Source: Epibacterium sp. Ofav1-8 (lineage in GTDB: Bacteria; Pseudomonadota; Alphaproteobacteria; Rhodobacterales; Rhodobacteraceae). From it: DNA of 64,000 nucleotides. This document shows positions 18,855-28,507 of this stretch, in pieces. Made by a program: the position numbers and the translations under genes. The notes under the pieces were generated by a model that did not search any database, was not told where the DNA came from, and was given only the letters and a program-made list of their open reading frames with translations. The stretch's first letter is position 1, and each line of letters starts with the position of its first letter. The stretch spans positions 186,001 to 250,000 of the forward strand of contig NZ_JAKRFD010000002.1 in NCBI RefSeq assembly GCF_022348185.1, given 5' to 3'.

Positions 18855-19664
18855 TCAGCCGTCGATCTGCCGCCCCATGATCGCCAGGGATTGCTGATAG
18901 ACCGTGGCGGCGTTCCATTGTTTCAGGACTTTGTAGTTCGGCTCGCCCGGCTGATAGCCGCGGCCCGGACGCCAGCCTTTCTTGCGCAGGAAATAGGCGG
19001 TGGAGGCCAGAGCGTCCCCCATGTCATAGAAATCCACCCGCCCGTCGCGGTTCCAGTCCTGACCGTAGTTGAGCGCGTTGCCGGGCAGGAACTGCGTATG
19101 CCCCAGTTCGCCGTGTTTGGCGCCCTTGGTCGCCATGGTGATCGCACCCTGATCCACCAGCTTTAGCGCGCCAATGGCGTGGGGCTCAAAGAACTCCGAA
19201 CGGCGGCAATCATAGGTCAGGGTGACGATTGACGAGACCACCTGACTGTCGCCCATATAATTGCCAAAGGCGGTTTCCATGCCGTGAATGGCAATGAGCA
19301 ATCCGGCAGGCACGCCATATTTGCGCTCCAGAGATGCAAAAAACGCGGCATTGCGAGCCTTGTGCTTGCGCCCCTGTGCGACGATGGTCGTGGCCCCGCG
19401 CACCTGCATGAATTTTTCCAGACTGTATTTAAAGCTCTTCTGGTTGCGATCCGCTGCGATGGTGCCGGTGGCATAGCGCGTCTGCGCCAGCGCATTGAGC
19501 CCGGCCTGACGGACGCCCGCGCGTTTGGCGGTGCGGGCAAACTCCGCTTTCCACGCTTCGAACCCCGCAGAGGTATTACCGCAACTGGCCGCAAGACCGG
19601 TGATCGGGGTTGCGATGGCAAGGCTGGCGGCAAGGCCCAGGGCCGCAAAACGGGAAAACAGCAT
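18855..19664 (-). CDS. Lytic murein transglycosylase (MltB/SLT family)
   Basis: A 269-residue exported protein with a signal peptide (cleavage near residue 26, ...GLAASCG). It carries MltB-family features: the catalytic glutamate in IHGMETAFG (Glu130), the downstream HGELGHTQFLPGNALNYGQDWNRDGRVDFYDMGDALASTAYFL block, and a C-terminal GWRPGRGYQ motif. The enzymes cleave the MurNAc-GlcNAc bond of peptidoglycan with formation of 1,6-anhydro-MurNAc. There is no lipobox cysteine directly after the signal, so it is likely soluble in the periplasm. A 264-nt AT-richer region on its downstream side separates it from the previous gene. Confidence 0.92.
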   Translation of the reverse strand: MLFSRFAALGLAASLAIATPITGLAASCGNTSAGFEAWKAEFARTAKRAGVRQAGLNALAQTRYATGTIAADRNQKSFKYSLEKFMQVRGATTIVAQGRKHKARNAAFFASLERKYGVPAGLLIAIHGMETAFGNYMGDSQVVSSIVTLTYDCRRSEFFEPHAIGALKLVDQGAITMATKGAKHGELGHTQFLPGNALNYGQDWNRDGRVDFYDMGDALASTAYFLRKKGWRPGRGYQPGEPNYKVLKQWNAATVYQQSLAIMGRQIDG

Positions 19665-19753
19665 GAAAGAACCCTCTGAAACTGGCGGATGTCCAAGGGG
19701 AACTTACGCGGCAGAGGCCGGGCTTTCACCCCCTTTTTTACGGGGAGCTTTGC

Positions 19754-21016
19754 TCAGAAGGCGGCATCCTGCGCAGCCAGCGCCAACCCGTCGGCCACAG
19801 CCGTCATTGCGCGCTCTGTCTCGATCTCTGCGGTGGGACAGAGATCCTGAAGGGCTGAGCGCACCGCCATCAGCAACGCAGACCCGCCCACCATGACGCA
19901 GCGGTTGACGTCGCCGGGGGATACGCCGGCCAGGCGCAGGGTCTCGGCGGCCTCATCCTGAATGGCCTGCACCATCTGCGCCAGCGACTGTTCGAGTGCG
20001 GCGCGGGGCAGGGCGGCGGAAAGCCCTGGCTCGACAATGCGAAGATCAATCTGCGCGGTCTCCTCGGTGGCGCTGTTGGCGCGGATCTTCCCGGCCTCAG
20101 TCGCAAAGGCCAGATCATGGCCCAGCTCATCCTCCAGTACGCGCAGCAGCCGGTTCAGCCCGCTGGGATCTTCGGCGTTCTGCGCCAGATCGCGTGCCGC
20201 GCGGCGGGTGTCGGGCCCATAGAGGAATGGGATCATCTGCCATGTGGCAAGATCATTGAAGATCCGGTTGGGCGCCGGCAAGCTGCCCCCGCCAAAACTG
20301 TTGCGGATCATCGCACCACGGCCCAGATGCGGCATCACATGGTCAATGCTGATCTGGCGGTCAAAATCGGTGCCGCCCAGACGCAGGCCGTGACTGGCCA
20401 GAATACGCGTGCCGCCGTTGTCGTCCTGCTCAAAACAGGTGAAATCCGACGTCCCGCCACCGATGTCCACCACAAGACCGATGCCCGGATGCGGACGGGC
20501 GGCACGCAGGGCGGCTTCGGGTTCATACATGAACTGCACGTCCTGAAACCCGGCCTTTTGATAACAATGGCGCAGGTCGTCTTCGGCGCGGACGTTGCGG
20601 GCCTCGTCCCTGGAGTGGAACTTCACCGGCCGTCCCGAAAGCGCATGGGTGAACTCCAGTCGTGTAGCGGTTTCGGCGCGGGTTTTCACCTCGCGCAGGA
20701 AATGCGCGATGACATCGGAGAAATCCATCATCTCACCGCCCAGGCGGCGCTTTTCATAAAGGAGCGGCGTGCCCAGCAGGCTCTTGAGCGCGCGCATGAA
20801 ACGCCCCTCGTCGCCGGCGATCAACGCCCGGGTGGCGCTGCGCCCGATGCGGCGCGCCCTGGTGTCGCTGTCAAAGAACACAGCCGTCGGCAGCGTGGTC
20901 TCTCCCGGCTCCAGCTCCACCAGCCAGGGGCGGCCCGCCACCGTCACCCCGGCGGCGGAATTCGAGGTGCCAAAGTCGATGCCAAGCGTGGTCGGGGCGG
21001 CGGAGATCTGTGTCAT
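19754..21016 (-). CDS. Hsp70 family protein (YegD-like)
   Basis: A 420-residue actin/Hsp70-fold ATPase without the substrate-binding domain of DnaK. Phosphate-binding loops are LGIDFGTSNSAAGV (phosphate 1) and VDIGGGTSDFTCF (phosphate 2), with an adenosine-site MVGGSALLMAVRSAL near the C-terminus. Length and the YEPEAALRAARP segment resemble YegD, a DnaK-like protein whose function is unknown. The start at 21016 begins right before the first strand; longer in-frame starts add 72 unlikely residues. The upstream ribosome site is weak. Separated from glnA by a 353-nt region holding two hairpins. Confidence 0.88.
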   Translation of the reverse strand: MTQISAAPTTLGIDFGTSNSAAGVTVAGRPWLVELEPGETTLPTAVFFDSDTRARRIGRSATRALIAGDEGRFMRALKSLLGTPLLYEKRRLGGEMMDFSDVIAHFLREVKTRAETATRLEFTHALSGRPVKFHSRDEARNVRAEDDLRHCYQKAGFQDVQFMYEPEAALRAARPHPGIGLVVDIGGGTSDFTCFEQDDNGGTRILASHGLRLGGTDFDRQISIDHVMPHLGRGAMIRNSFGGGSLPAPNRIFNDLATWQMIPFLYGPDTRRAARDLAQNAEDPSGLNRLLRVLEDELGHDLAFATEAGKIRANSATEETAQIDLRIVEPGLSAALPRAALEQSLAQMVQAIQDEAAETLRLAGVSPGDVNRCVMVGGSALLMAVRSALQDLCPTAEIETERAMTAVADGLALAAQDAAF

Positions 21017-21122
21017 GGGTCGGCTCTCATGCGGCTCAAGGCGGGCAGACCTACAGGACCGGGAGCGGGGGCTCAACAGGAAATACCGTCGGCCCAACAG
21101 GAAGACATGTGCGGAAAAGAAA

Positions 21123-21150
21123 GGGCGCCCCCTGGGAGGGTAAGGCGCCC
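21123..21150. terminator. Second GC-rich inverted repeat downstream of glnA
   Basis: GGGCGCC (21123-21129) and GGCGCCC (21144-21150) pair perfectly around a 14-nt loop; on the minus strand the tract TTTCTTTTCC follows. It may be a backup terminator for read-through from glnA. Confidence 0.45.
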
Positions 21151-21321
21151 CTGCCACAACAACTGGCCCATATGCGGGACACATCCGTGACGTATGAGTC
21201 GTCGAGCCACCCCCAACAGGTGCGGCCCGCACTCAGACTGGCGTATATTAACTGACCAGTCAATAAACATACCTGCGACACAGCGACAGATACGGCGCTC
21301 AGTGGTCGCATCAACAAAAAA

Positions 21322-21341
21322 GGCGCCCCCGAAGGGACGCC
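21322..21341 (-). terminator. Terminator of glnA
   Basis: GGCG-C-CCC (21322-21329) pairs with GGG-A-CGCC (21334-21341) with one internal mismatch and a CGAA loop; on the minus strand a run of six T follows, 29 nt beyond the glnA stop. Confidence 0.85.
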
Positions 21342-21369
21342 CTGATAACACTCTGCTTCGATCCGCAGA

Positions 21370-22776
21370 TCAGCAGCTGTAGTACAGCTGGTATTCCACC
21401 GGGTGCGGGGTGTGCTCGTAGGCTTCGACTTCTTCCATCTTGAGGTCGATGTAGCCTTCGATCTGGTCCTTGGTGAACACGTCGCCCTGCAGCAGGAAGT
21501 CGTGATCGGAGGCCAGTGCTTCCAGCGCTTCGCGCAGGGAGCCGCAAACGGTCGGGATGTCGGCCAGTTCCTCTGCGGGCAGATCGTAGAGGTTCTTGTC
21601 CATGGCTTCGCCCGGATCGATCTTGTTCTTGATGCCGTCCAGACCGGCCATCAGCAGGGCTGCAAACGCCAGGTAGGGGTTTGCGGCCGGATCGGGGAAG
21701 CGGGCCTCGACGCGCTTTGCCTTCGGGGATTCGGTCCACGGGATACGCACGCAGCCGGAGCGGTTACGGGCGGAATAGGCGCGCAGAACCGGGGCTTCGA
21801 AGCCGGGGATCAGGCGCTTGTAGGAGTTGGTGGCCGGGTTGGTGAAGGCATTCAGCGTTTTGGCATGCTTCAGGATGCCGCCGATGAAGTACAGCGCCTC
21901 GTCGGAGAGATCCGCGTATTTGTCACCTGCAAAGAGCGGCTTGCCGTCTTTCCAGATCGACATGTTGACGTGCATGCCGGTGCCGTTGTCGCCGGCGATC
22001 GGCTTGGGCATGAAGGTGGCGGATTTGCCGTAGGCGTGGGCCACATTGTGGATCACGTATTTGTACTTTTGCAGCTCGTCGGCCTGTTTGGTCAGGCTGT
22101 CGAAGATCAGGCCCAGCTCGTGCTGGCAGGACGCCACCTCGTGGTGGTGCTTGTCGACCTTCATGCCCAGACGCTTCATGGTGGAGAGCATCTCGGAGCG
22201 CAGGTCTTGTGCTTCGTCGATCGGGTTCACCGGGAAGTAGCCGCCCTTGACGCCAGGACGGTGGCCCATGTTGCCGGTCTCGAATTCCGCATCGGAGTTC
22301 CAGGAGGCGTCGGTTGCGTCGACCTCATAGGACACTTTGTTGATGGTGTTGGAGAACCGCACATCATCAAAGAGGAAGAATTCAGCTTCCGGGCCCATGT
22401 AGGCCACATCACCGATGCCGGAGGCCTTCAGATAGGCTTCGGCTTTCTCGGCGGTGCCACGCGGGTCGCGCTCATAGGCTTCGCCGGTGTCGGGCTCGAC
22501 CACGGAGCAGTGAATGCAGATGGTCTTTTCCGCATAGAAGGGATCCACATAGGCGGAGTTGGTGTCCGGGATCAGCTTCATGTCGGAGGCTTCGATGGAT
22601 TTCCAGCCTGCGATCGAGGAACCGTCGAACATGAAGCCTTCTTCGAGGAAGTCTTCGTCGACCTGATCCGACATCAGGGTCACGTGCTGAAGCTTGCCAC
22701 GCGGGTCGGTGAAGCGGATGTCGACATAGTCTGCCTCTTCATCCTTGATCAGCTTGAGAACTGCGTCCTTGCTCAT
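21370..22776 (-). CDS. glnA: Glutamine synthetase type I
   Basis: A 468-residue GSI-beta type glutamine synthetase (glutamate + ammonia + ATP to glutamine), the dodecameric enzyme of ammonium assimilation. Visible landmarks are the [12 protein letters not shown] substrate loop, the active-site [21 protein letters not shown], the ATP-site segment [26 protein letters not shown] and the adenylylation tyrosine in KNLYDLP, so control by GlnE is expected. It lies 87 nt downstream of glnB on the same strand, the usual glnBA arrangement in this family; co-transcription is likely. Its own terminator follows. Confidence 0.98.
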   Translation of the reverse strand: MSKDAVLKLIKDEEADYVDIRFTDPRGKLQHVTLMSDQVDEDFLEEGFMFDGSSIAGWKSIEASDMKLIPDTNSAYVDPFYAEKTICIHCSVVEPDTGEAYERDPRGTAEKAEAYLKASGIGDVAYMGPEAEFFLFDDVRFSNTINKVSYEVDATDASWNSDAEFETGNMGHRPGVKGGYFPVNPIDEAQDLRSEMLSTMKRLGMKVDKHHHEVASCQHELGLIFDSLTKQADELQKYKYVIHNVAHAYGKSATFMPKPIAGDNGTGMHVNMSIWKDGKPLFAGDKYADLSDEALYFIGGILKHAKTLNAFTNPATNSYKRLIPGFEAPVLRAYSARNRSGCVRIPWTESPKAKRVEARFPDPAANPYLAFAALLMAGLDGIKNKIDPGEAMDKNLYDLPAEELADIPTVCGSLREALEALASDHDFLLQGDVFTKDQIEGYIDLKMEEVEAYEHTPHPVEYQLYYSC

Positions 22777-22863
22777 TTGAAGTTCTTCCTCCGTCAGAAA
22801 ACTTGGGTATTTCGGGTGTTGGGTGATCTGCGGTGCGGGAAACTGCGCCGCATTGGTGTTCGG

Positions 22864-23334
<471 letters not shown>

Positions 23335-23371
23335 TTAATTATTGGGCATTCGTGAATCGAAGGGGTGCGGA

Positions 23372-25033
23372 ATGACCGAATTGCTGACCGCAGCGCAGAT
23401 GCGTGAGATCGAAAAAAGCGCCATCGACAGCGGCGCGGTGACCGGGCTGGCGCTGATGGAGCGCGCCGGTGCGGGCGTGGTGGAGGCGATTTTCGAGACC
23501 TGGCCGGAGCTGGGCGATGAGGTTGCGCCGGATGGGGGCGCTGCCCCCCGGCCTGCGGCCGTCCCCCGAGATATTTCGGAAAAGCTGAAGCGGGCTGTGG
23601 TGCTCTGTGGTCCGGGCAACAATGGTGGCGATGGGTTTGTGGTGGCGCGGCTGCTGAAGGCACGCGGTTGGGACGTCTCGGTGTTTCTCTATGGCGATGC
23701 CGCGGTGCTGCCACCGGATGCACAGGCGAATTATGCGCGCTGGCTGGAGATGGGGGAGGTCCAGGCGTTATCCGCGGAAACGTTTGAGGGGGATCAGATC
23801 TGGCCCTCGACAGATCTGGTGGTGGATGCGCTCTTTGGCACCGGGTTGACGCGTGCTGTGGATCTGCCGCTGGTCGCGTTGGACGCAGCGCCTGCGGTGG
23901 GACAGGCGCCTCAGGTGGTGGCAGTCGATCTGCCCTCGGGGCTTTGCGGTGACAGCGGGCGCGTGATCGGAGAGGCTGCGGTGCCGGCCGGTCTCACGGT
24001 TGCATTTCATTCACGGAAGCTGGGACATGTGTTGGCGGAGGGGCCGCAGCACTGTGGGAGCGTGGTGGTCAAGGACATCGGGCTTGCGCCCGTTTCGGAG
24101 GTCGGCGGCCAATCGCGTCAGGCCCTGGTCGCGTTGCACGGGGACAAGCGGATTGGCCGATATCTGTGTCGCGCGGCAGAGGCTTCTTCACCCGACCTGC
24201 ACAAACAGGCCGATGAGCATAAATATGACCATGGTCACGCGTTGATCCTGTCCGGTGGCGCGGGACAAACTGGCGCGGCGCGGTTGGCGGCGCGGGGCGC
24301 GCTGCGGATCGGCGCGGGGCTGGTCACGCTGGGTGTTCCGCCTGCGGCACAGATGGAGGTCGCGTGTCAGATCATATCCCTGATGCTCACCCGGGTTGAC
24401 GGGGCAGGGGCGCTGACGGCGGTTCTGGAAGACAGCCGCATCTCCGCGCTGTGCCTGGGGCCGGGGCTTGGGCTGGACCGGGCGCGTCGCCTTGTGCCGG
24501 CGGCACTTGCGGCAGGCCGCGCGATGGTACTGGATGCCGATGCGCTAACGGCCTTTTCCGACGCACCTGATGCGCTGTTCGAGGCACTTCATCCGGCCTG
24601 CGTTCTGAGCCCGCACGGGGGAGAGTTTTCGAGGCTCTTTCCCGATATCGCCGAAAAGCTTGCCCAGCCCGCCACAGTCGGTCCGGCCTATTCAAAGGTG
24701 GACGCCACCCGCGAGGCCGCCCGTCGCGCCGGCTGCACGGTTCTGTTCAAAGGCGCCGACACCGTGATTTGCGCTGAAACTGGCATGTGTTCTGTCAATG
24801 TCGCCAGTGGTGATCGCGCAGCACCCTGGCTTGCGACGGCCGGTGCGGGGGATGTGCTGGCGGGGTTCATCGCGGGGCTCTTGGCGCGCAGCTTCGACCC
24901 GCATGATGCAGCCGCGACAGCCGCGCGGCTGCATGTGGACTGCGCGCGCAGCTTTGGCCCCGGGCTCATCGCCGAGGATCTGCCGGACCAATTGCCCCAG
25001 GTGCTGCGGGGCCTTCAGGCCCAGCCGGGGTGA
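23372..25033 (+). CDS. nnr: Bifunctional NAD(P)H-hydrate epimerase/dehydratase
   Basis: A 553-residue fusion that repairs hydrated NAD(P)H. Residues 1 to about 225 are the YjeF-N epimerase (CGPGNNGGDGFVVARLL; DLVVDALFGTGLTR; VAVDLPSGL). Residues about 235-545 are the ribokinase-like ADP/ATP-dependent dehydratase (ALILSGGAGQTGAARLAARGAL; LSPHGGEFSRLF; TAGAGDVLAGFIAGLL). An extra segment of about 20 residues (54-73) sits between the first helix and the GNNGGDG strand, encoded by a palindromic repeat-like sequence (see separate entry). The start at 23372 follows GAAGGGG. Confidence 0.94.
   Translation: MTELLTAAQMREIEKSAIDSGAVTGLALMERAGAGVVEAIFETWPELGDEVAPDGGAAPRPAAVPRDISEKLKRAVVLCGPGNNGGDGFVVARLLKARGWDVSVFLYGDAAVLPPDAQANYARWLEMGEVQALSAETFEGDQIWPSTDLVVDALFGTGLTRAVDLPLVALDAAPAVGQAPQVVAVDLPSGLCGDSGRVIGEAAVPAGLTVAFHSRKLGHVLAEGPQHCGSVVVKDIGLAPVSEVGGQSRQALVALHGDKRIGRYLCRAAEASSPDLHKQADEHKYDHGHALILSGGAGQTGAARLAARGALRIGAGLVTLGVPPAAQMEVACQIISLMLTRVDGAGALTAVLEDSRISALCLGPGLGLDRARRLVPAALAAGRAMVLDADALTAFSDAPDALFEALHPACVLSPHGGEFSRLFPDIAEKLAQPATVGPAYSKVDATREAARRAGCTVLFKGADTVICAETGMCSVNVASGDRAAPWLATAGAGDVLAGFIAGLLARSFDPHDAAATAARLHVDCARSFGPGLIAEDLPDQLPQVLRGLQAQPG
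23533..23590. repeat. REP-like palindromic insert inside nnr
   Basis: GGGGGC...GCCCCC (23535-23549 region) and GGCC-TGC-GGCC make nested hairpins, followed by CCCCCGAGATATTTCGGAAA and AGCTGAAG. The layout (G-run hairpin, second hairpin, C-run, GATATTT, GAAAAG) resembles a palindromic element I know as common between genes in Rhodobacteraceae. Here it lies in frame inside a coding sequence. Confidence 0.5.
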
Positions 25034-25163
25034 CGCCTGTGTCTCTCCCCGGTGCGCGCGGGGCTGCAATGGTGAGGCTCGCTCCCTGACGGCCCAGGTC
25101 CCGATGCCAGCCCGCAGAAGGACACAACGCGCGGTCTGATTATGCGGAGTATGAATGGGGGAA

Positions 25164-25248
25164 TGGTGCGGGTGAAGGGACTTGAACCCCCACGCCTTGC
25201 GGCGCCAGAACCTAAATCTGGTGCGTCTACCAATTCCGCCACACCCGC
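25164..25248 (-). tRNA. tRNA-Leu(UAG)
   Basis: 85 nt including an encoded CCA. Acceptor stem GCGGGTG pairs with CACCCGC; the anticodon arm CCAGA-TTTAGGT-TCTGG gives anticodon UAG; a class II variable arm and the T-arm GGGGGTTCAAGTCCC-like segment follow. Discriminator A. Confidence 0.95.
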
Positions 25249-25612
25249 ACAGCGACAGGAACACCCGTCGCGGAGCTGGTGATTATCAGAGCTTCTTTGC
25301 GGATGCGAGAGGAATTCTCGCCTCGCAAGACAGAAAATGGCGGATTTCGCATGGGGGCTCTTTGGGTGAAGGCCAGGCGCGCGGAGAAATTTCGTATCAG
25401 AGCAGACGTGGCAGGTGTAAGCGCCGCGGGGGCTGACCTCGTAGAGATCTTAAGCAATGCGCGCGTTTCTCCGGAGGCGGAACTGGCTAGGTCGTACAAG
25501 AGCACAGAGGGGCACGAATGGAGGTTTTTATTCGGGGCGGGCAAAAAACTTACGAGATGCTGCGTTTTGGCCTTGCACCTCGACGCGGTGGCCAATAAAC
25601 CCCGCCCTCAGT
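25249..25612. other. 364-nt region between two tRNA genes, no gene recognised
   Basis: Open frames exist on both strands but show no recognisable protein and no good ribosome sites. The sequence is mixed in composition; it should hold the tRNA-Leu promoter on the minus strand and the tRNA-Arg promoter on the plus strand. I see no other structure. Confidence 0.5.
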
Positions 25613-25689
25613 GGACCGATAGCTCAGCTGGATAGAGTACTTGACTACGAATCAAGGGGTCGGGGGTTCGAATCCTCCTCGGTCCGCCA
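25613..25689 (+). tRNA. tRNA-Arg(ACG)
   Basis: 77 nt with encoded CCA. Acceptor GGACCGA pairs with TCGGTCC; anticodon arm CTTGA-CTACGAA-TCAAG gives ACG (expected to be edited to ICG); T-arm GGGGGTTCGAATCCTCC. Discriminator G. An accessory island begins within 2 nt of its 3' end, which makes it a plausible integration boundary. Confidence 0.96.
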
Positions 25690-25690
25690 C

Positions 25691-26111
25691 TTCCAAAATG
25701 TTGAACGTCAGACGAAATTGACCTAGGCGTCATAAACTGACCCAATCCACTGTTTTTGCCGTGTGGCTTGTTGCGTTGATCTGACCTTCCTTTTGGAAAA
25801 TCAGGGCTGATTTGCAGGAACAGACTTTGATGTCGCCTGTTCCTGCTGATCTGCCCCAAGTTTCAAAAGGCGGGCGAACGCGGGAGGGGGCGAGGCAATG
25901 CTATTCGACCGGGTTGGTGCGGCCCGCAGGCGCAGCCGAGGACACGGCCCGGTCTAATAGAATTGCCCGAGGGGGAGGGCAGCACCCTCTTCTTGACGGC
26001 CAGGGGCGTTTGGCTCGTCCAAATCCCACTGGCCCACAACACAGAAGCGCCGGGGCCATCAGCCCCGGCTCAGTGATGCGGTCATACAATATTGAAAACT
26101 CAGTTCACAGG
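25691..26111. repeat. Island-flanking repeat, copy 1 (intact)
   Basis: About 420 bp starting just after tRNA-Arg and repeated at 30988-31054 plus 32410-32754. It has two parts, A (25691-25750, ending GACCCAATCCAC) and B (25751-26111, starting TGTTTTTGCC and ending GTTCACAGG). Part B folds strongly: a hairpin at 25998-26034 (GGCCAGGGGCGTTTGG against CCAAATCCCACTGGCC) and one at 26049-26069 (8-bp perfect stem GCCGGGGC/GCCCCGGC, loop CATCA). Here A and B are contiguous; in the other copy an insertion element separates them. No protein recognised. Confidence 0.85.
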
Positions 26112-26376
26112 ATACGGGACTGAACCTCTAGAGCTGATACCTGCATCGATGGCCGTAGCCAGCCCAATCACGACATTCATGCAGGGTGCGGCTATGTCTC
26201 TGCTGCAAGCGTGAAAGACTTTCCGGGAGCGGACATTCAACTCGGCCCCAGCGACGTCGAACAATCACTCCAGTGTGGTTGCACCGTCGTGATTTTCCCC
26301 ACAGGTAGAGATTTTCCACCCTTGAACCCTGAGGCGAGACAAGTATTCTCCCGTGCAACTTAAAGGGTATTGCTTT

Positions 26377-28506
26377 ATGAATGTATTTACTCAGGATGCC
26401 CGACTTGGACGTCTGACAACTGTGCTGGGATCCGACGCGCTTGTGCTTTTGCGGATGGACGGCACGGAGGAACTCTCAGGGGATTTCGAGTGGCGGGTTG
26501 AAGCGCTTTCAACCCAGAACACACTCGACCTCAGCGCTCTTCTTGGAACTCATGCCACCATTGAAATCAATCACGCTCAGCGTGCGCGCGCCTTTGACGG
26601 GATCGTCTGCGAAGCCGAGCAACGCGGTGCCTTCGAGAATGGGTTTCGCTATGATCTAACCTTGCGCCCCTGGCTGCATGTGGCAGGCCTGCGGCGCAAT
26701 ATGCGGATCTTCCATAACAAAACCGTCATCGAGATCGTGCAAGATGTGCTTAGCTCTTACGCAGCATTGGGCAACCCCCATCTTGAGCTGCGGGTGATGG
26801 ATGACTACCCGGTGCTGGAATACACCGTTCAATATGGCGAGTCGGATGCGGATTTCATCCGCCGCCAGCTGGAGCGCTTTGGCATCACGTGGTCGTGGCG
26901 ACATGAGCCAGGATCACACACGCTCTTGCTCACCGATGCGGCGATCAGCCTGCCCGAGGTTCCGGGATCATCGCGCCCGTATTTTGGGGTCACCGGGTAC
27001 CACCGGCACGAGGAAGAGCATTTCCGCCATTGGTCAGCGACCGAGCGGATCACCACCGGCGCAGTGCGGCTGACGGAGTATAACTTCAAGATACCCACAT
27101 CGGCGCAGGAAGTGGACCAGCTCTCTGATGCGTCTCATCCAAGCGGCGATATCGAAAGTTATGACTGGCCCGGCGATTACCTCAACCAAGGCGAAGGCCG
27201 AGGTGTGGTGTCGCGCCGTCTTGAAGCGGAGCGCGGTCAGGCCCCGCGCCACCGGGCTGAGGGCGATGTGGTCTCCCTCGGCGCGGGCTGGCGCGTCACA
27301 CTGGCCGGGGATGACGTTCCCAAAGCGAGGGGGCGCACATTCGTTTGCCTCAAGGCCACCCATCGGTTCCGGGCGCAGGCCTATGGGTCTGGGAGTACGG
27401 GAGCAGATGACGCGCCCTACGACGGGGCCTATGTGCTGATCCCTGATGATGCGCCGTTTCGACCCGAACGCCGAACGGTCGGGCCACGTGTGCAGGGACC
27501 GGAAACCGCAGTTGTGGTTGGCGAAGGCGAGATCGATTGCGACGAACACGGCCGCATCTTGTGCCGCTTCCACTGGGATCTGGAAGCGGCGCATACCATG
27601 CGGGTGCGCGTAAGCCAGAACTGGGCCGGGCAGGGCTGGGGCGGCATGGTGATCCCGCGCATCGGCATGGAGGTCATCGTCGAACACCTGCGCGGCGATC
27701 CTGACAAGCCCATCGTCACCGGCTGTGTCTACAACGGCAAAAACAAACCGCCATATGAGCTACCGAAGCATAAGACACGCTCGACTTTCAAGACGGATAC
27801 GCACAAGGGGCGTGGGTTTAATGAACTCCGGTTTGAGGATGAAAAGGGGCGAGAAGAGATATTCCTTCATGCCGAGAAGGATCGAAACGAGAAGGTAAAG
27901 AACGATCACTCTGAGCGTATAGATAATAATTGGGTGCAGAGCATAGGCCACAACAAAGCTATCGAAGTGACGAACAATCATGATGAAATTATCGGTGGAA
28001 ACTATATATTATTTATTGGCCCTTCAAATATAGGAGCATTGGTTGGCAGTGCAGTAAACAAACTCAAGGAAGGATTGGGTGAATTTTCTAGAAAGATCGG
28101 CCTGCCAATCGTTTCGGAGTTTGGAAGAGGCCATATGATTGTTGGCGTAGAAAAGAGTAAGATGGAGGCAGTCGGCGCGACAAGTAACGAAGTTATTGGG
28201 CTGTCGAAAAGTATTTCAGTTGGCAGGGATTTTCAGATAACTACAGGGAAGTCTACATCCATCCATTCTGGTGAAATTTTGTCGATAGATAGTGGCGACA
28301 GAGCTGAACTAGGTGGGTCGGAGAAAGTGGAGATTCGATCAGGGATGTCCCGGATAGTCTTGGAAAAGGATGGCACGGTTGGCATCTACGGGCGCGTTGT
28401 AAATATTGGCGGAACTGAAAATATTAACATAAACGGAAATAGTCAAGTGGAGGTCAGCGGCGGCAACCAAGTGACGGTAAAATCTAAGAGAGTGGATATT
28501 AATTAA
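26377..28506 (+). CDS. vgrG: Type VI secretion tip protein VgrG (TssI)
   Basis: A 709-residue VgrG, the trimeric spike at the tip of the T6SS tube. The N-terminal gp27-like part (FVRRQLERFGITWSWRH-type segment near 160-185) is followed by the gp5 OB-fold hallmark (DEHGRILCRFHWDLE... VSQNWAGQGWGGMVIPRIGMEVIVEHLRGDPDKPIVTGCVYNGKN, about 385-460) and a beta-helical needle with repeated V/I-x-S/G-x units. ATG 26377 follows AAAGGG. Base composition changes sharply near 27770 (residue about 465): the tail is AT-rich, as are the genes after it. No other T6SS structural genes are in the window, so this is an orphan vgrG island. Confidence 0.95.
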   Translation: MNVFTQDARLGRLTTVLGSDALVLLRMDGTEELSGDFEWRVEALSTQNTLDLSALLGTHATIEINHAQRARAFDGIVCEAEQRGAFENGFRYDLTLRPWLHVAGLRRNMRIFHNKTVIEIVQDVLSSYAALGNPHLELRVMDDYPVLEYTVQYGESDADFIRRQLERFGITWSWRHEPGSHTLLLTDAAISLPEVPGSSRPYFGVTGYHRHEEEHFRHWSATERITTGAVRLTEYNFKIPTSAQEVDQLSDASHPSGDIESYDWPGDYLNQGEGRGVVSRRLEAERGQAPRHRAEGDVVSLGAGWRVTLAGDDVPKARGRTFVCLKATHRFRAQAYGSGSTGADDAPYDGAYVLIPDDAPFRPERRTVGPRVQGPETAVVVGEGEIDCDEHGRILCRFHWDLEAAHTMRVRVSQNWAGQGWGGMVIPRIGMEVIVEHLRGDPDKPIVTGCVYNGKNKPPYELPKHKTRSTFKTDTHKGRGFNELRFEDEKGREEIFLHAEKDRNEKVKNDHSERIDNNWVQSIGHNKAIEVTNNHDEIIGGNYILFIGPSNIGALVGSAVNKLKEGLGEFSRKIGLPIVSEFGRGHMIVGVEKSKMEAVGATSNEVIGLSKSISVGRDFQITTGKSTSIHSGEILSIDSGDRAELGGSEKVEIRSGMSRIVLEKDGTVGIYGRVVNIGGTENININGNSQVEVSGGNQVTVKSKRVDIN

Positions 28507-28507
28507 A

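Larger units (their letters stand above)
21017..21369. other. 353-nt intergenic region, no gene seen
   Basis: No convincing coding frame. It holds the glnA terminator (21322-21341), a second GC-rich inverted repeat (21123-21150) and an AT-rich stretch around 21240-21275 with TGACCAGTCA at 21253-21262, whose TGAC/GTCA arms look like a regulator half-site pair. That AT-rich part is the best candidate promoter for the Hsp70 gene. Confidence 0.5.

Noticed and set aside
21240-21275. TGACCAGTCA as a TetR-type operator
   Set aside because: Only 4-bp arms, no TetR gene nearby and no second copy; kept only as a remark on the intergenic region.
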